Shown: one piece after another, positions 40,959 to 48,630 of the stretch
Layout: every line of letters starts with the position of its first letter
Position numbering within the stretch: position 1 is the stretch's first letter
Notes under the pieces: model-generated
What the model was told of the DNA's origin: nothing
Database searches by the model: none
The model's input: the letters and a program-made list of their open reading frames with translations, nothing else
From: Acidobacteriota bacterium
GTDB taxonomy: Bacteria; Acidobacteriota; Vicinamibacteria; Vicinamibacterales; SCN-69-37
NCBI GenBank assembly: GCA_013203475.1
Contig: JABMNV010000030.1
Location: forward strand, 1 to 48,975
Reading direction: 5' to 3'
Length of the DNA stretch: 48,975 nt
Made by a program: the position numbers and the translations under genes

Positions 40959-42431
40959 GTGACTGATACACCATCACTCCTCGGACAACGCACGCTGCTC
41001 GTCAATCCACCGCTGGTGGGAGGCATTGCCTTCACACGGCAGGGCCGATGCCAGGAGCGCGAAGAAGTGCTCGGCACCACCAAACCGCCGTATACGCTCG
41101 CCCTTCTGGCCGCCCTGCTGCGTCAGCGGGGACAGGACGTGAGGCTGGTTGACCTGACGGCATCCAAGAGCAGCGTCGCAGACCTGATGCGCCAACTCGA
41201 CGCCGACGGATTTGCACCAACCTTGATTGTCTTTCCGAGCACCACGCCGACCCTGCACGCTGACACACAGGCGATGCAGGAACTGAAAACCCGGTATGGC
41301 GCGCCACTCGTCTGCTTCGGCCCACACGCCTCGACCACGCCTGGCGAATCGATGGCCCGGGCTTCAGCCGTCGACGCGATGTGTGTCGGCGAGCCCGAGG
41401 ACGCCATTCTCGAGCTGGCGGCGCTGTCGAGCGTGAACGAGATCGGGAATGTCGCCAGTTTGACCTACCGACGTGGCGACGAAGTGATTCCGCACCGGGC
41501 CCACGGGAGCTTCGCCGGATTCCTCGACGCCCCGGTCCCGGCCTGGGATCTGCTGGATGTCTCCCAGTACAGCCTCCCGATGGTCAACAAGTCGTACGTC
41601 ATTATCGAGACGTCGCGTGGTTGTCCCTACACCTGCGACTTCTGCGTGGCGCCCATTCATCAGGGACACATTTTCAGAGAACGCAGTGCCACCTCGATCG
41701 TGGACGAGATGGCGTACATGGTTCGGCAGCACGGGGTGAAGTTTTTCTACCTGTGGGGCGACACGGTGACGCTGAACGTCAAGTCGTTCAGTGCCATCTG
41801 TGAAGAGATCATCGCACGTCAACTTAACGTGCAGTGGTTCGGAAACGCGCGCGCCGACAACCTGCAGGATTCGTCGTTCGTGGATCGACTGAAACGATCG
41901 GGGTGTTGGATGTTAGCCCTCGGCATCGAGACCGAATCTGATGACACCCGCAAAGACATGATGAAGCGGTTGGAGAGCAAGAAGATTCGAATCGCCTTGA
42001 AGAACATGCGCGCGTCTGCCGTCAGGTCGTTTGGGTTCTTCATTCTGGGGTACCCCGGCGAAGACGTACAGGCGCTCGATCGCACGATCGCATACGCCAT
42101 CGAACTCGATCCCGACTTCGCCAACTTCTATCCGGCCGTCCCCTATCCAGGCACAGATCTCTACAACAAGGCCAAACGCGACGGCATCCTTGCCAGTGAA
42201 GACTGGACGAAAATGGAGTATTCGTACTACCTGATGAACGGCAACGGCCTGAACGAGCAAATCGTGATGGCAGCTGTGAATCGGGCGAAGCGCCGATTCT
42301 TCCTTCGGCCGAAGTATCTTGCCCGCCATTTCGGCGATGTCATCAAGCTGGCGACGACAAAGTTCCCGGTCGCCTGGAGCATCGGCACCCGCATGATTTT
42401 CGGGACAAAAATCACGGACGCCAAGGTCTAG
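40959..42431 (+). CDS. B12-binding-domain radical SAM protein
   Basis: The 490-residue protein starts with LVNPPL and a Rossmann-like B12-binding region (about 10-150: KPPYTLALLAALLRQRGQDV, LIVFPSTTPTLHADTQAMQ). The radical SAM core follows with CPYTCDFC (cysteines at about 222, 226 and 229), then FRERSATSIVDEMAYM and MLALGIETESDDTRKDMMK. The plan is that of cobalamin-dependent radical SAM enzymes, which often methylate or rearrange unactivated carbon. Near a glycan locus it may alter a sugar or the carrier lipid; this is inference. GTG 40959 is the first good start. Confidence 0.83.
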   Translation: MTDTPSLLGQRTLLVNPPLVGGIAFTRQGRCQEREEVLGTTKPPYTLALLAALLRQRGQDVRLVDLTASKSSVADLMRQLDADGFAPTLIVFPSTTPTLHADTQAMQELKTRYGAPLVCFGPHASTTPGESMARASAVDAMCVGEPEDAILELAALSSVNEIGNVASLTYRRGDEVIPHRAHGSFAGFLDAPVPAWDLLDVSQYSLPMVNKSYVIIETSRGCPYTCDFCVAPIHQGHIFRERSATSIVDEMAYMVRQHGVKFFYLWGDTVTLNVKSFSAICEEIIARQLNVQWFGNARADNLQDSSFVDRLKRSGCWMLALGIETESDDTRKDMMKRLESKKIRIALKNMRASAVRSFGFFILGYPGEDVQALDRTIAYAIELDPDFANFYPAVPYPGTDLYNKAKRDGILASEDWTKMEYSYYLMNGNGLNEQIVMAAVNRAKRRFFLRPKYLARHFGDVIKLATTKFPVAWSIGTRMIFGTKITDAKV

Positions 42432-42479
42432 CGCCTTTCCGTCGTCCGACAGAGCATTTTTTCGCGAAGGAGCCTACCC

Positions 42480-43928
42480 GTGGTCGAGAACGAAGAAGAT
42501 TTTGCGATCCTGTTCGAGGCGTCGATCAAAACAAAGCGCTACAGGAACGGCCAGACCATTGAGGGGACCATCGTCGCCATAAGCGCCGACGTGGCGTTCA
42601 TCAATGTGGGCGGTAAAGGCGAAGCCACGATCGATCTCGACGAACTCAAGGACGATGAGGGCGATGTGGAAGTCGCCGTTGGTGACCGAATCAAGGCCGT
42701 GGTCGTGTCCACGGCCGGAGGCCTCACGCTGTCCAGAAAGCTGGCGATCGGCGCGGTGAGCCGGGAGCAACTTGAAGGCGCGTTCCGGTCCAGCCTGCCC
42801 GTGGAGGGCAAGGTCGAAGAGGTGGTCAAGGGCGGGTATGAGGTTCGCATCGCGCGGCAACGGGCCTTTTGCCCAATGTCTCAGATTGACACCGTTCGCC
42901 ATACAGACCCGACGGTGCATCTGGGTCGTGTGTATCCGTTCAGGATCATTGAGTTCAAGGAAGACGGCCGTAATCTCATCGTCTCGCGGCGAGTGTTGCT
43001 TGAAGCGGAACAACAGGTTCGTGCCGTTGAGGTTCGCAAGTCGATTGTGGTGGACGCGATCCTCACCGGCCAGGTCGTGTCGGTGCGCGACTTCGGCGCC
43101 TTCGTGGATTTGGGCGCGGGCGTCCAGGGACTGCTCCACGTGTCTGAAATGAGCTGGTCACGCGTCTCCAATCCGGCGGAGTTCGTCGAGCCTGGACAGG
43201 AAGTCACAGTCAAAGTGCTGCGGGTTGACGATCAGACGCAGCAGATTGCGCTGGGTCTCAAGCAACTGGCAGGCGACCCATGGTCCGTCGTCCCCGCCAC
43301 CTACGACGTGGGCCAGGTGCGCGATGGCCGGATCACTCGTGTGGCTGACTTTGGCGTATTTGTTGAGTTGGCACCGGGTATCGAAGGACTGGCGCACGTG
43401 TCGACGTTTCCACCGACCGGACAGTCTGGCGGCTGGTCAAGGCTGGTCTCGGTCGGCATGACCGGTGCGTTCGAGATTCTGAGCATCGATCTGGAAAAGA
43501 AACGAATCGGCGTCGCGCTGGTCGAAGAAGGGGCCCGCACCGTCAGTGCCGGATCCCCTCCGGTGTCGTCGCGGTCGGCGCTCGCGCAAGGCTCCCGCGT
43601 GACGGGCAAGGTCGAGCGTCACGAGACGTTTGGCGTATTCGTGTTCCTGGCGCCAGGGCGCACGGGCCTCATGCCGCTGAGCGAGACAGGCCTGGATCGA
43701 GGCGCGGATGTGAAGAAGGCCTTTCCTGTCGGCTCCGAACTCGATGTGATCGTTCTGGAAATGGATCCGGCCGGCCGGCGGATTCGCGTCAGTTGCAAAG
43801 CGGTCAAGGCCGCGATGGAAGCCGCGGAAGTCCGTGAGTACGCTCAGCGTGAGCAAGCGGCACAGACCCAGTTATTCGGGTCCTTGGCGGACAAACTTCG
43901 CGGTGCCATGGGCTCGACACACAAGTAG
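42480..43928 (+). CDS. S1-repeat RNA-binding protein (ribosomal protein S1-like, five S1 domains)
   Basis: The 482-residue protein contains about five S1 OB-fold repeats: roughly residues 24-86, 107-171, 195-261, 276-346 and 371-440. The third and fourth are the most typical (SVRDFGAFVDLGAGVQGLLHVSEMS and RVADFGVFVELAPGIEGLAHVS). GTG 42480 has a GGAG about 8 nt upstream. Standard S1 has six repeats in many Gram-negatives and four in Gram-positives, so five is unusual and may mean either a divergent rpsA or a second S1-like protein. The first domains lack some S1 aromatic residues. It converges with the PMT gene, 11 nt apart. Confidence 0.85.
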   Translation: MVENEEDFAILFEASIKTKRYRNGQTIEGTIVAISADVAFINVGGKGEATIDLDELKDDEGDVEVAVGDRIKAVVVSTAGGLTLSRKLAIGAVSREQLEGAFRSSLPVEGKVEEVVKGGYEVRIARQRAFCPMSQIDTVRHTDPTVHLGRVYPFRIIEFKEDGRNLIVSRRVLLEAEQQVRAVEVRKSIVVDAILTGQVVSVRDFGAFVDLGAGVQGLLHVSEMSWSRVSNPAEFVEPGQEVTVKVLRVDDQTQQIALGLKQLAGDPWSVVPATYDVGQVRDGRITRVADFGVFVELAPGIEGLAHVSTFPPTGQSGGWSRLVSVGMTGAFEILSIDLEKKRIGVALVEEGARTVSAGSPPVSSRSALAQGSRVTGKVERHETFGVFVFLAPGRTGLMPLSETGLDRGADVKKAFPVGSELDVIVLEMDPAGRRIRVSCKAVKAAMEAAEVREYAQREQAAQTQLFGSLADKLRGAMGSTHK

Positions 43929-43939
43929 TGTTGGTGGGG

Positions 43940-45346
43940 CTATCGCCAGAATCGAATCACCTCAAGCAGCCACGGCGTGTACCCGTCTATCTGCCACCCG
44001 TAGGTCACCGGCGCCATCGCGGCGAACCCAATGACGGCCGCGCCCATGACGACGAAATAGCTGGTGCGCTGACGCAGACCGTCCGCGGCCCGGATCCACC
44101 CGGCAGATTCGAGCCACGCCACGACAAAGGCCAGGGCAAAGACCAACGGGGTGAGGTAGTGGTAGAGAAACAGAATCCGGCTCACGCCAAATAGCGGGAG
44201 GTAGGTGACGGCGTAAGCCAGCAGCAGCCACCATTTCAATGGCAAGGTTGGCCGGCCTTCGATCCGAAGTCGGCTCACGCGGGTGAGCGCGGTCACGCCG
44301 AGAATGACAACCAGGAGCAGACTGCCGCCCCACCACACAAGGGGATTGCCGACGAGGTAGAGAGCTGCGCCTTCGCTGTTGGCCCAGAAGAATGGTGCCA
44401 CCTTCATCAGCGGCCAGGTGAGCGGCAGGCTGGCATCAGGATGGGGCTGGCTCAACCCGGCATTGGCCGCAAACATCGTTCGATGGATGACCCAGAGATC
44501 TTCGAGAAACCGCCCGGTGGTGGCATGAAAGGCATCGGCGGGGCCCGGGTTGGTCAGCAAGGAGAAATGTATCGCCCAGCCACCGAGATACACAATCACG
44601 GCGGAGGCCGCCATGACGCCGATGAGTCGCCAGAGCTGGGCGGGCACACGTCGCGGGGACCCAGGCCACCAGAGATACGCAGCCACGAGCAGGGGGACGG
44701 CGAGCCCGGTGAACTTCGTCCCGATGGCCAGACCGGCGAGCGCCCCGGCAGCTGACGCCCACGCCAGGGCCCGGCCTGACGACGCGGCACGGTCCATGGC
44801 GAGCACACACACCAAAGCGCCAAGACTGGCCGCCACCAGCACACCGTCAAACAACATCGTTCGCGTCTCAAGAACAAATGCATTGTCGAGAGCGAGGAGA
44901 AACCCACCGAGCCACGCGGTCGGCACAGAGGCCCCGACGCCTCTGAGGAGCCAGAACAAGAGAACGGGAATCAGGATGCCGCACAGGGCCGGAACCGACC
45001 GAAACCAGGCGGCCGAGTACCGACCGTAGGTCTGCCCGATCTGAGTGAACGGGAGGTCACCCTCATAACCGGCGGCCACCGCGCCAAGGGTCAGTAGGAG
45101 TTTTCCGTGCGGCGGGTGCACATCGAACATACGCTCGCCCGTACAGCAGTAGGCCGTGACCGATTGTCCCCAGTGGACCTCGTCGAATGCGACCTGCGCC
45201 GGCCGACCAAGGGCGACCACGTGGGTGAGGAGCCCGATCAGCACCAACAGTGCTGGCGCCCAACGAGCGCGGCGGGACACCCACGGGGCTGGCGGTGAAT
45301 GGTTACTGGGTGACACAGGCGAATCGTGGACAGATTTCTTCATCAT
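43940..45346 (-). CDS. protein O-mannosyltransferase-type (PMT, GT39) membrane protein
   Basis: The 468-residue protein has about ten membrane segments. The first outer loop carries VAFDEVHWGQSV with the Asp-Glu pair (about 55-56), then MFDVHPPHGKLLLTLG, close to the DVHPPLGK motif of bacterial PMTs, which attach mannose from polyprenyl-phosphate-mannose to exported proteins. A dolichyl-phosphate-mannose-type donor could come from the synthase-like gene at 25.5 kb. ATG 45346 directly touches the stop codon of the MBOAT gene (TAA|ATG). The acceptor could also be a glycan. Confidence 0.85.
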   Translation of the reverse strand: MMKKSVHDSPVSPSNHSPPAPWVSRRARWAPALLVLIGLLTHVVALGRPAQVAFDEVHWGQSVTAYCCTGERMFDVHPPHGKLLLTLGAVAAGYEGDLPFTQIGQTYGRYSAAWFRSVPALCGILIPVLLFWLLRGVGASVPTAWLGGFLLALDNAFVLETRTMLFDGVLVAASLGALVCVLAMDRAASSGRALAWASAAGALAGLAIGTKFTGLAVPLLVAAYLWWPGSPRRVPAQLWRLIGVMAASAVIVYLGGWAIHFSLLTNPGPADAFHATTGRFLEDLWVIHRTMFAANAGLSQPHPDASLPLTWPLMKVAPFFWANSEGAALYLVGNPLVWWGGSLLLVVILGVTALTRVSRLRIEGRPTLPLKWWLLLAYAVTYLPLFGVSRILFLYHYLTPLVFALAFVVAWLESAGWIRAADGLRQRTSYFVVMGAAVIGFAAMAPVTYGWQIDGYTPWLLEVIRFWR

Positions 45347-46753
45347 TTAGAACTGAAAGTAGATGAATTCAGCGCCTGTGAAATTACCAAAAATCAGGAC
45401 GAGATACCCGATCGCTCCACCCAGCGCGTATCGCACCGGCCACGGTAACCCTCGAATGGCGAGCTCATCGTCATGCCGGGCCTGATAGACATGCACCACA
45501 AGCAGTGGTGCGACGATGAGCACCAAGGGGACCAGCAGTGTCGCGATGGTGGAGGCCGACAGCGTCCACGACGAAAACAGCTGACTGGTGAGCTCACGAA
45601 TTTGGGCTAGCGACTGCGCCCGAAAGATGAGCCAGCCGTAACACGTCACCTGAAACATCAACACACCGGCAGCCACCCGCTGCCAGCCGGGCTTGAGCGG
45701 CCGCCCGACCTCGCGAAGAAGTCGACCTACACCAAGCACGAGCCCCTGGTAGACGCCCCAGAGGACGAACGTCCAGGCGGCCCCGTGCCAGAGTCCTCCG
45801 AGCACCATCGTGATGAACAGATTCCGACTGGTCGCCCAGGAGGACCCGCGGTTGCCACCCAGGGGAATATAGAGGTAGTCCCTGAGCCAGGTCGACAAGC
45901 TGATATGCCAGTGACGCCAGAACTGCTGGGGGGATGTCACGAAATAGGGGAACCTGAAATTGACGATCAGCTCGATTCCCATGAGTTTTGACATGCCGCG
46001 AGCCAGGTTCGAGTAGCCGGCAAAATCCCCGTAGATCTGAAAGGCAAAGGCGACGGTCGCCAGCCACACCTCGGCCCCCGACGGTGCGAGGCCTGGCTCA
46101 AAGACCCCAGCGACAAGGCCAGCAAGGTTGTCGGCGACAAAGACCTTCTGAAACAACCCCCAGGCGATCAGCCACAAGCCATCAGTCACCTGGTCCGTGG
46201 ATACCCGTCTGGGCTTGGCGATTTGCGGCAGAAGCAAACCGGCGCGAAGAATCGGACCGGCCACCAGGTGCGGAAAGTAGGCCACGAACACGGCGAAGTC
46301 GAGGAGCGAATCAGCAGGGGCGATGTCACCACGATAGACATCCACGACGTAGCTGACGGTCATGAATGTGTAGAACGAAATCCCGATCGGCAGGATCACG
46401 TGCAAGGTCACGGCGTCCACGTGCCAACCGACCGCCGCGGCCGCGGTGGAGAAACTCTCGGCGAAGAATCCAAAGTACTTAAAGAACCCCAGCACGCCGA
46501 AGTTGTAGGCCAACGTAATCCACAACAGGTGCTTGCGCCGGCCGGCGTCCGTGGTCTTGGCAATCGTTCGTGCGACGGCAAAGTCGACCAGGGTCGAGCC
46601 GACGAGCAACGTCAGGAAGCGCCAGTCCCAGGCGGCGTAGAAATAGTAACTGGCCCCGAGCAGCAGCCAGTTCTGTGCGCGATGCGGCAGGACGCGGTAC
46701 GCCGCGTAGACGACCACAAAAAAGGCAACGAAGTGGAGCGAGGTAAAGACCAT
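45347..46753 (-). CDS. MBOAT-family O-acyltransferase (AlgI-like)
   Basis: The 468-residue protein has about 11 membrane segments. MBOAT signatures are FSLHF-like start FTSLHFVAFFVVVYAAYRVL, FFKYFGFF, QIYGDFAGYSNLARG, FWRHWHISLSTWLRDYLYIPLGG (residues about 279-300) and the catalytic His in VLGGLWHGAAWTF (about 323). AlgI-like proteins move acyl groups, usually acetyl, across the membrane to a partner SGNH enzyme that loads them on a polysaccharide. The partner is just upstream here, and its stop touches this start (TAG|ATG). So this is probably an O-acetylation pair for the surface glycan. Confidence 0.9.
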   Translation of the reverse strand: MVFTSLHFVAFFVVVYAAYRVLPHRAQNWLLLGASYYFYAAWDWRFLTLLVGSTLVDFAVARTIAKTTDAGRRKHLLWITLAYNFGVLGFFKYFGFFAESFSTAAAAVGWHVDAVTLHVILPIGISFYTFMTVSYVVDVYRGDIAPADSLLDFAVFVAYFPHLVAGPILRAGLLLPQIAKPRRVSTDQVTDGLWLIAWGLFQKVFVADNLAGLVAGVFEPGLAPSGAEVWLATVAFAFQIYGDFAGYSNLARGMSKLMGIELIVNFRFPYFVTSPQQFWRHWHISLSTWLRDYLYIPLGGNRGSSWATSRNLFITMVLGGLWHGAAWTFVLWGVYQGLVLGVGRLLREVGRPLKPGWQRVAAGVLMFQVTCYGWLIFRAQSLAQIRELTSQLFSSWTLSASTIATLLVPLVLIVAPLLVVHVYQARHDDELAIRGLPWPVRYALGGAIGYLVLIFGNFTGAEFIYFQF

Positions 46754-47839
46754 CTAGCGGGCCGGTGCCTGAGACGCGTTGAAGCGGGCCAGCACAAAGT
46801 CACGAAGCGCATGGCCGACCACGGCATGCCCCCGCGGCGTCAGGTGGATGTTGCGCTGGAAGAAGAGGTCGGCAGGATGGTCCTGGGCCTGCAGCACGGG
46901 AAGGAGGTCGAGCATGGGCAACCCAAGGGGTGTCAGGGCCGTACGAAACCGGTCCGTCGCCGCGTGACGGAGCAACACATGGCCAGCCGCGGTCACGCCG
47001 CTGTTCAGTCGGCCGTAGTCGGCATCGTCGAGTTGAAATCGCGCCGGCATCAGCACCAGCGCTGTGCCGGCCCCGCGCGCTGATGCGCGGCTTGCGATTC
47101 GACCGAAGGCCTCACGGGTCAACTCGAGACCTTGCGAGACCTCAACTGAAGGTTCCGCCAGGTACGACGCGAGCGGCCGCTCAGCGCCCGGGTCCGTGGC
47201 GGCAGCCTTGACCTGGTCCCAGCGCAGACGGAGGTTCTGCAGGACCATGCTGGCGCGCACGATCCGTCGAGTTGCGGTCACAGCCGCCTCGCCGGCACCC
47301 ACGACGGGCGGACGGTCGTCGACCAGCCATGACGCTTTGTCGAAGGCCTCGGTGGCGTCGTTGGCGACGAACGCGACGATCAGCACCAGATCCGGATCGA
47401 GGGCGTCCACAACGTGTCGATAAAAGAGCCAGTCGTCCACGGGGCCGTACCCCTGGACTCCGGCATTGACAACCTGCCAATCGATCTCGGGTGCGGCCTC
47501 GGCCAGGTCCCGTTCAAGGACCGACGTGAACGCCTCCTGTAACGGCACTTGCACCGAGAGGACCAACGAATCGCCGAGCACGACGATCCGCCGCTGGCCA
47601 GGGCGCTTGGCCCCCAGCGATCGGTCGTCGCGGACCCCCTGGGGATTGATGGCGAGCGGGGTGGAAAATTCAACGGTCGAATAGACCGTCAGGGCATTGG
47701 GCTGCAGGCGATGGCCGACCAGGGGATCCTGCATGAAGATCTTCTGGAATGCGGGCGCGGCTTCCGAACCGCCCACCGCGCGCATGCCGACTTCGAGCAA
47801 CGCGAACTCTACGGCCAGAACGAGGATCAACACAGTCAC
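46754..47839 (-). CDS. membrane-anchored SGNH/GDSL hydrolase-like O-acyltransferase partner
   Basis: The product of about 361 residues starts with a membrane anchor (VTVLILVLAVEFALLEVGMRAV). The SGNH blocks follow: VVLGDSLVLSVQVPL with the Ser, NAGVQGYGPVDDW with the Asn, and NIHLTPRGHAVVGHAL with the His near the C-terminus. AlgJ/AlgX- and PatB-like SGNH proteins transfer acetyl groups from an MBOAT partner. The frame is open to 47950, but the upstream part is encoded by a 14-bp tandem repeat and lies above the TATAGT box (47873-47878), so GTG 47839 is preferred; GTG 47833 and TTG 47860 are alternatives. Confidence 0.78.
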   Translation of the reverse strand: MTVLILVLAVEFALLEVGMRAVGGSEAAPAFQKIFMQDPLVGHRLQPNALTVYSTVEFSTPLAINPQGVRDDRSLGAKRPGQRRIVVLGDSLVLSVQVPLQEAFTSVLERDLAEAAPEIDWQVVNAGVQGYGPVDDWLFYRHVVDALDPDLVLIVAFVANDATEAFDKASWLVDDRPPVVGAGEAAVTATRRIVRASMVLQNLRLRWDQVKAAATDPGAERPLASYLAEPSVEVSQGLELTREAFGRIASRASARGAGTALVLMPARFQLDDADYGRLNSGVTAAGHVLLRHAATDRFRTALTPLGLPMLDLLPVLQAQDHPADLFFQRNIHLTPRGHAVVGHALRDFVLARFNASQAPAR

Positions 47840-47872
47840 TCGCGTGACACCTGACGTCAACGACACAGCAGC

Positions 47873-47878
47873 ACTATA
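47873..47878 (-). promoter_or_regulatory. -10-like box TATAGT for the SGNH-MBOAT-PMT trio
   Basis: The minus strand reads TATAGT at 47878-47873, about 34 nt before GTG 47839. The expected start of transcription is near 47866. No clear -35 at 16-18 nt spacing. The box favours a start codon at or below 47860. Confidence 0.4.
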
Positions 47879-47925
47879 AATCGCAACGCGATAGAATGCC
47901 CACCGTACGTCGCACATAGCATCTG

Positions 47926-47958
47926 GCACCGAGCACCCAGCACCGAGCACCCAGCACC
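47926..47958. repeat. 14-bp tandem repeat, about 2.4 copies, ending 3 nt before a start codon
   Basis: GCACCGAGCACCCA is present exactly at 47926-47939 and 47940-47953, and GCACC at 47954-47958 begins a third copy. It fills the upstream side of the methyltransferase gene (ATG 47962) and may act as its leader, or be a neutral low-complexity insert between divergent genes. Confidence 0.85.
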
Positions 47959-47961
47959 TCC

Positions 47962-48630
47962 ATGCCCATCTTCAGACGATTCCGTCAGGCCTTGTCGGCC
48001 AAGCTCACGCGTGTGACACTCGACCAGTTCATCGCACGCCACGCCCATGGTGGCCTGACCCTTGACATTGGTGCGCAGACCGGGCCGTATGCCGCGCACT
48101 TCCCGAACCGCGTCGCCCTCGACATTCACACCAGGGCGGGCATTCAGATCGTGTCAGACGCGCAGCAACTGGGTGTGCGCGACGCGTCCGTTGACGTCGT
48201 GCTGTGCACTGAGGTGCTTGAGCACATTCCAGAGCCGCAGCGGGCCATCGACGAGATGTTCCGGGTACTCAGACCCGGAGGGATGCTCGTCCTGACGACG
48301 CGGTTTCTGTTTCCTATTCATGACGCACCGCACGATTACTTCAGGTTCACGAAGTATGGGCTGCGCCATCTGCTTCGGGCCTTTGAGATTGAGGCCCTGG
48401 AAGAAGAAACGACCAGCGTGGGGACGCTGGCCGTGCTTGTTCAACGATTGGGTTTGCAGACCGAACCACCAGCCAGTCGCGCGTTCAGCGCGATCTGGCT
48501 GGTGCTGGCCCGGTTAATTCGCCCGTGGTCGTTCCTGGTTGCGCGAGAGTTCGGAGACAGCCGACGGCTGCGCCCGGAACGCGGCATCATGACCAGTGGC
48601 TACCACGTCTGCGCTCGAAAGCCTTGCTAG
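47962..48630 (+). CDS. class I SAM-dependent methyltransferase
   Basis: The 222-residue protein has a short SAM motif (LTLDIGAQTGPYAAHFPN, with GAQTG in place of the usual GCGTG) and the blocks ALDIHTRAGIQIVSDAQQL, VLCTEVLEHIPEPQRAIDEM and VLRPGGMLVLTTRF, with FPIHDAPHDYFRFTKYGL after it. This is typical of Methyltransf_11 enzymes in glycan loci. The substrate is unknown. It is divergent from the SGNH trio. The ATG directly follows the tandem repeat. Confidence 0.85.
   Translation: MPIFRRFRQALSAKLTRVTLDQFIARHAHGGLTLDIGAQTGPYAAHFPNRVALDIHTRAGIQIVSDAQQLGVRDASVDVVLCTEVLEHIPEPQRAIDEMFRVLRPGGMLVLTTRFLFPIHDAPHDYFRFTKYGLRHLLRAFEIEALEEETTSVGTLAVLVQRLGLQTEPPASRAFSAIWLVLARLIRPWSFLVAREFGDSRRLRPERGIMTSGYHVCARKPC

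Noticed and set aside
43929-43939. Possible terminator between the convergent S1 and PMT genes
   Set aside because: Only 11 nt with no stem and no T run; nothing supports a terminator.
47840-47950. N-terminal extension of the SGNH hydrolase frame
   Set aside because: It is partly coded by a 14-bp tandem repeat and lies upstream of a -10-like box; no family similarity.
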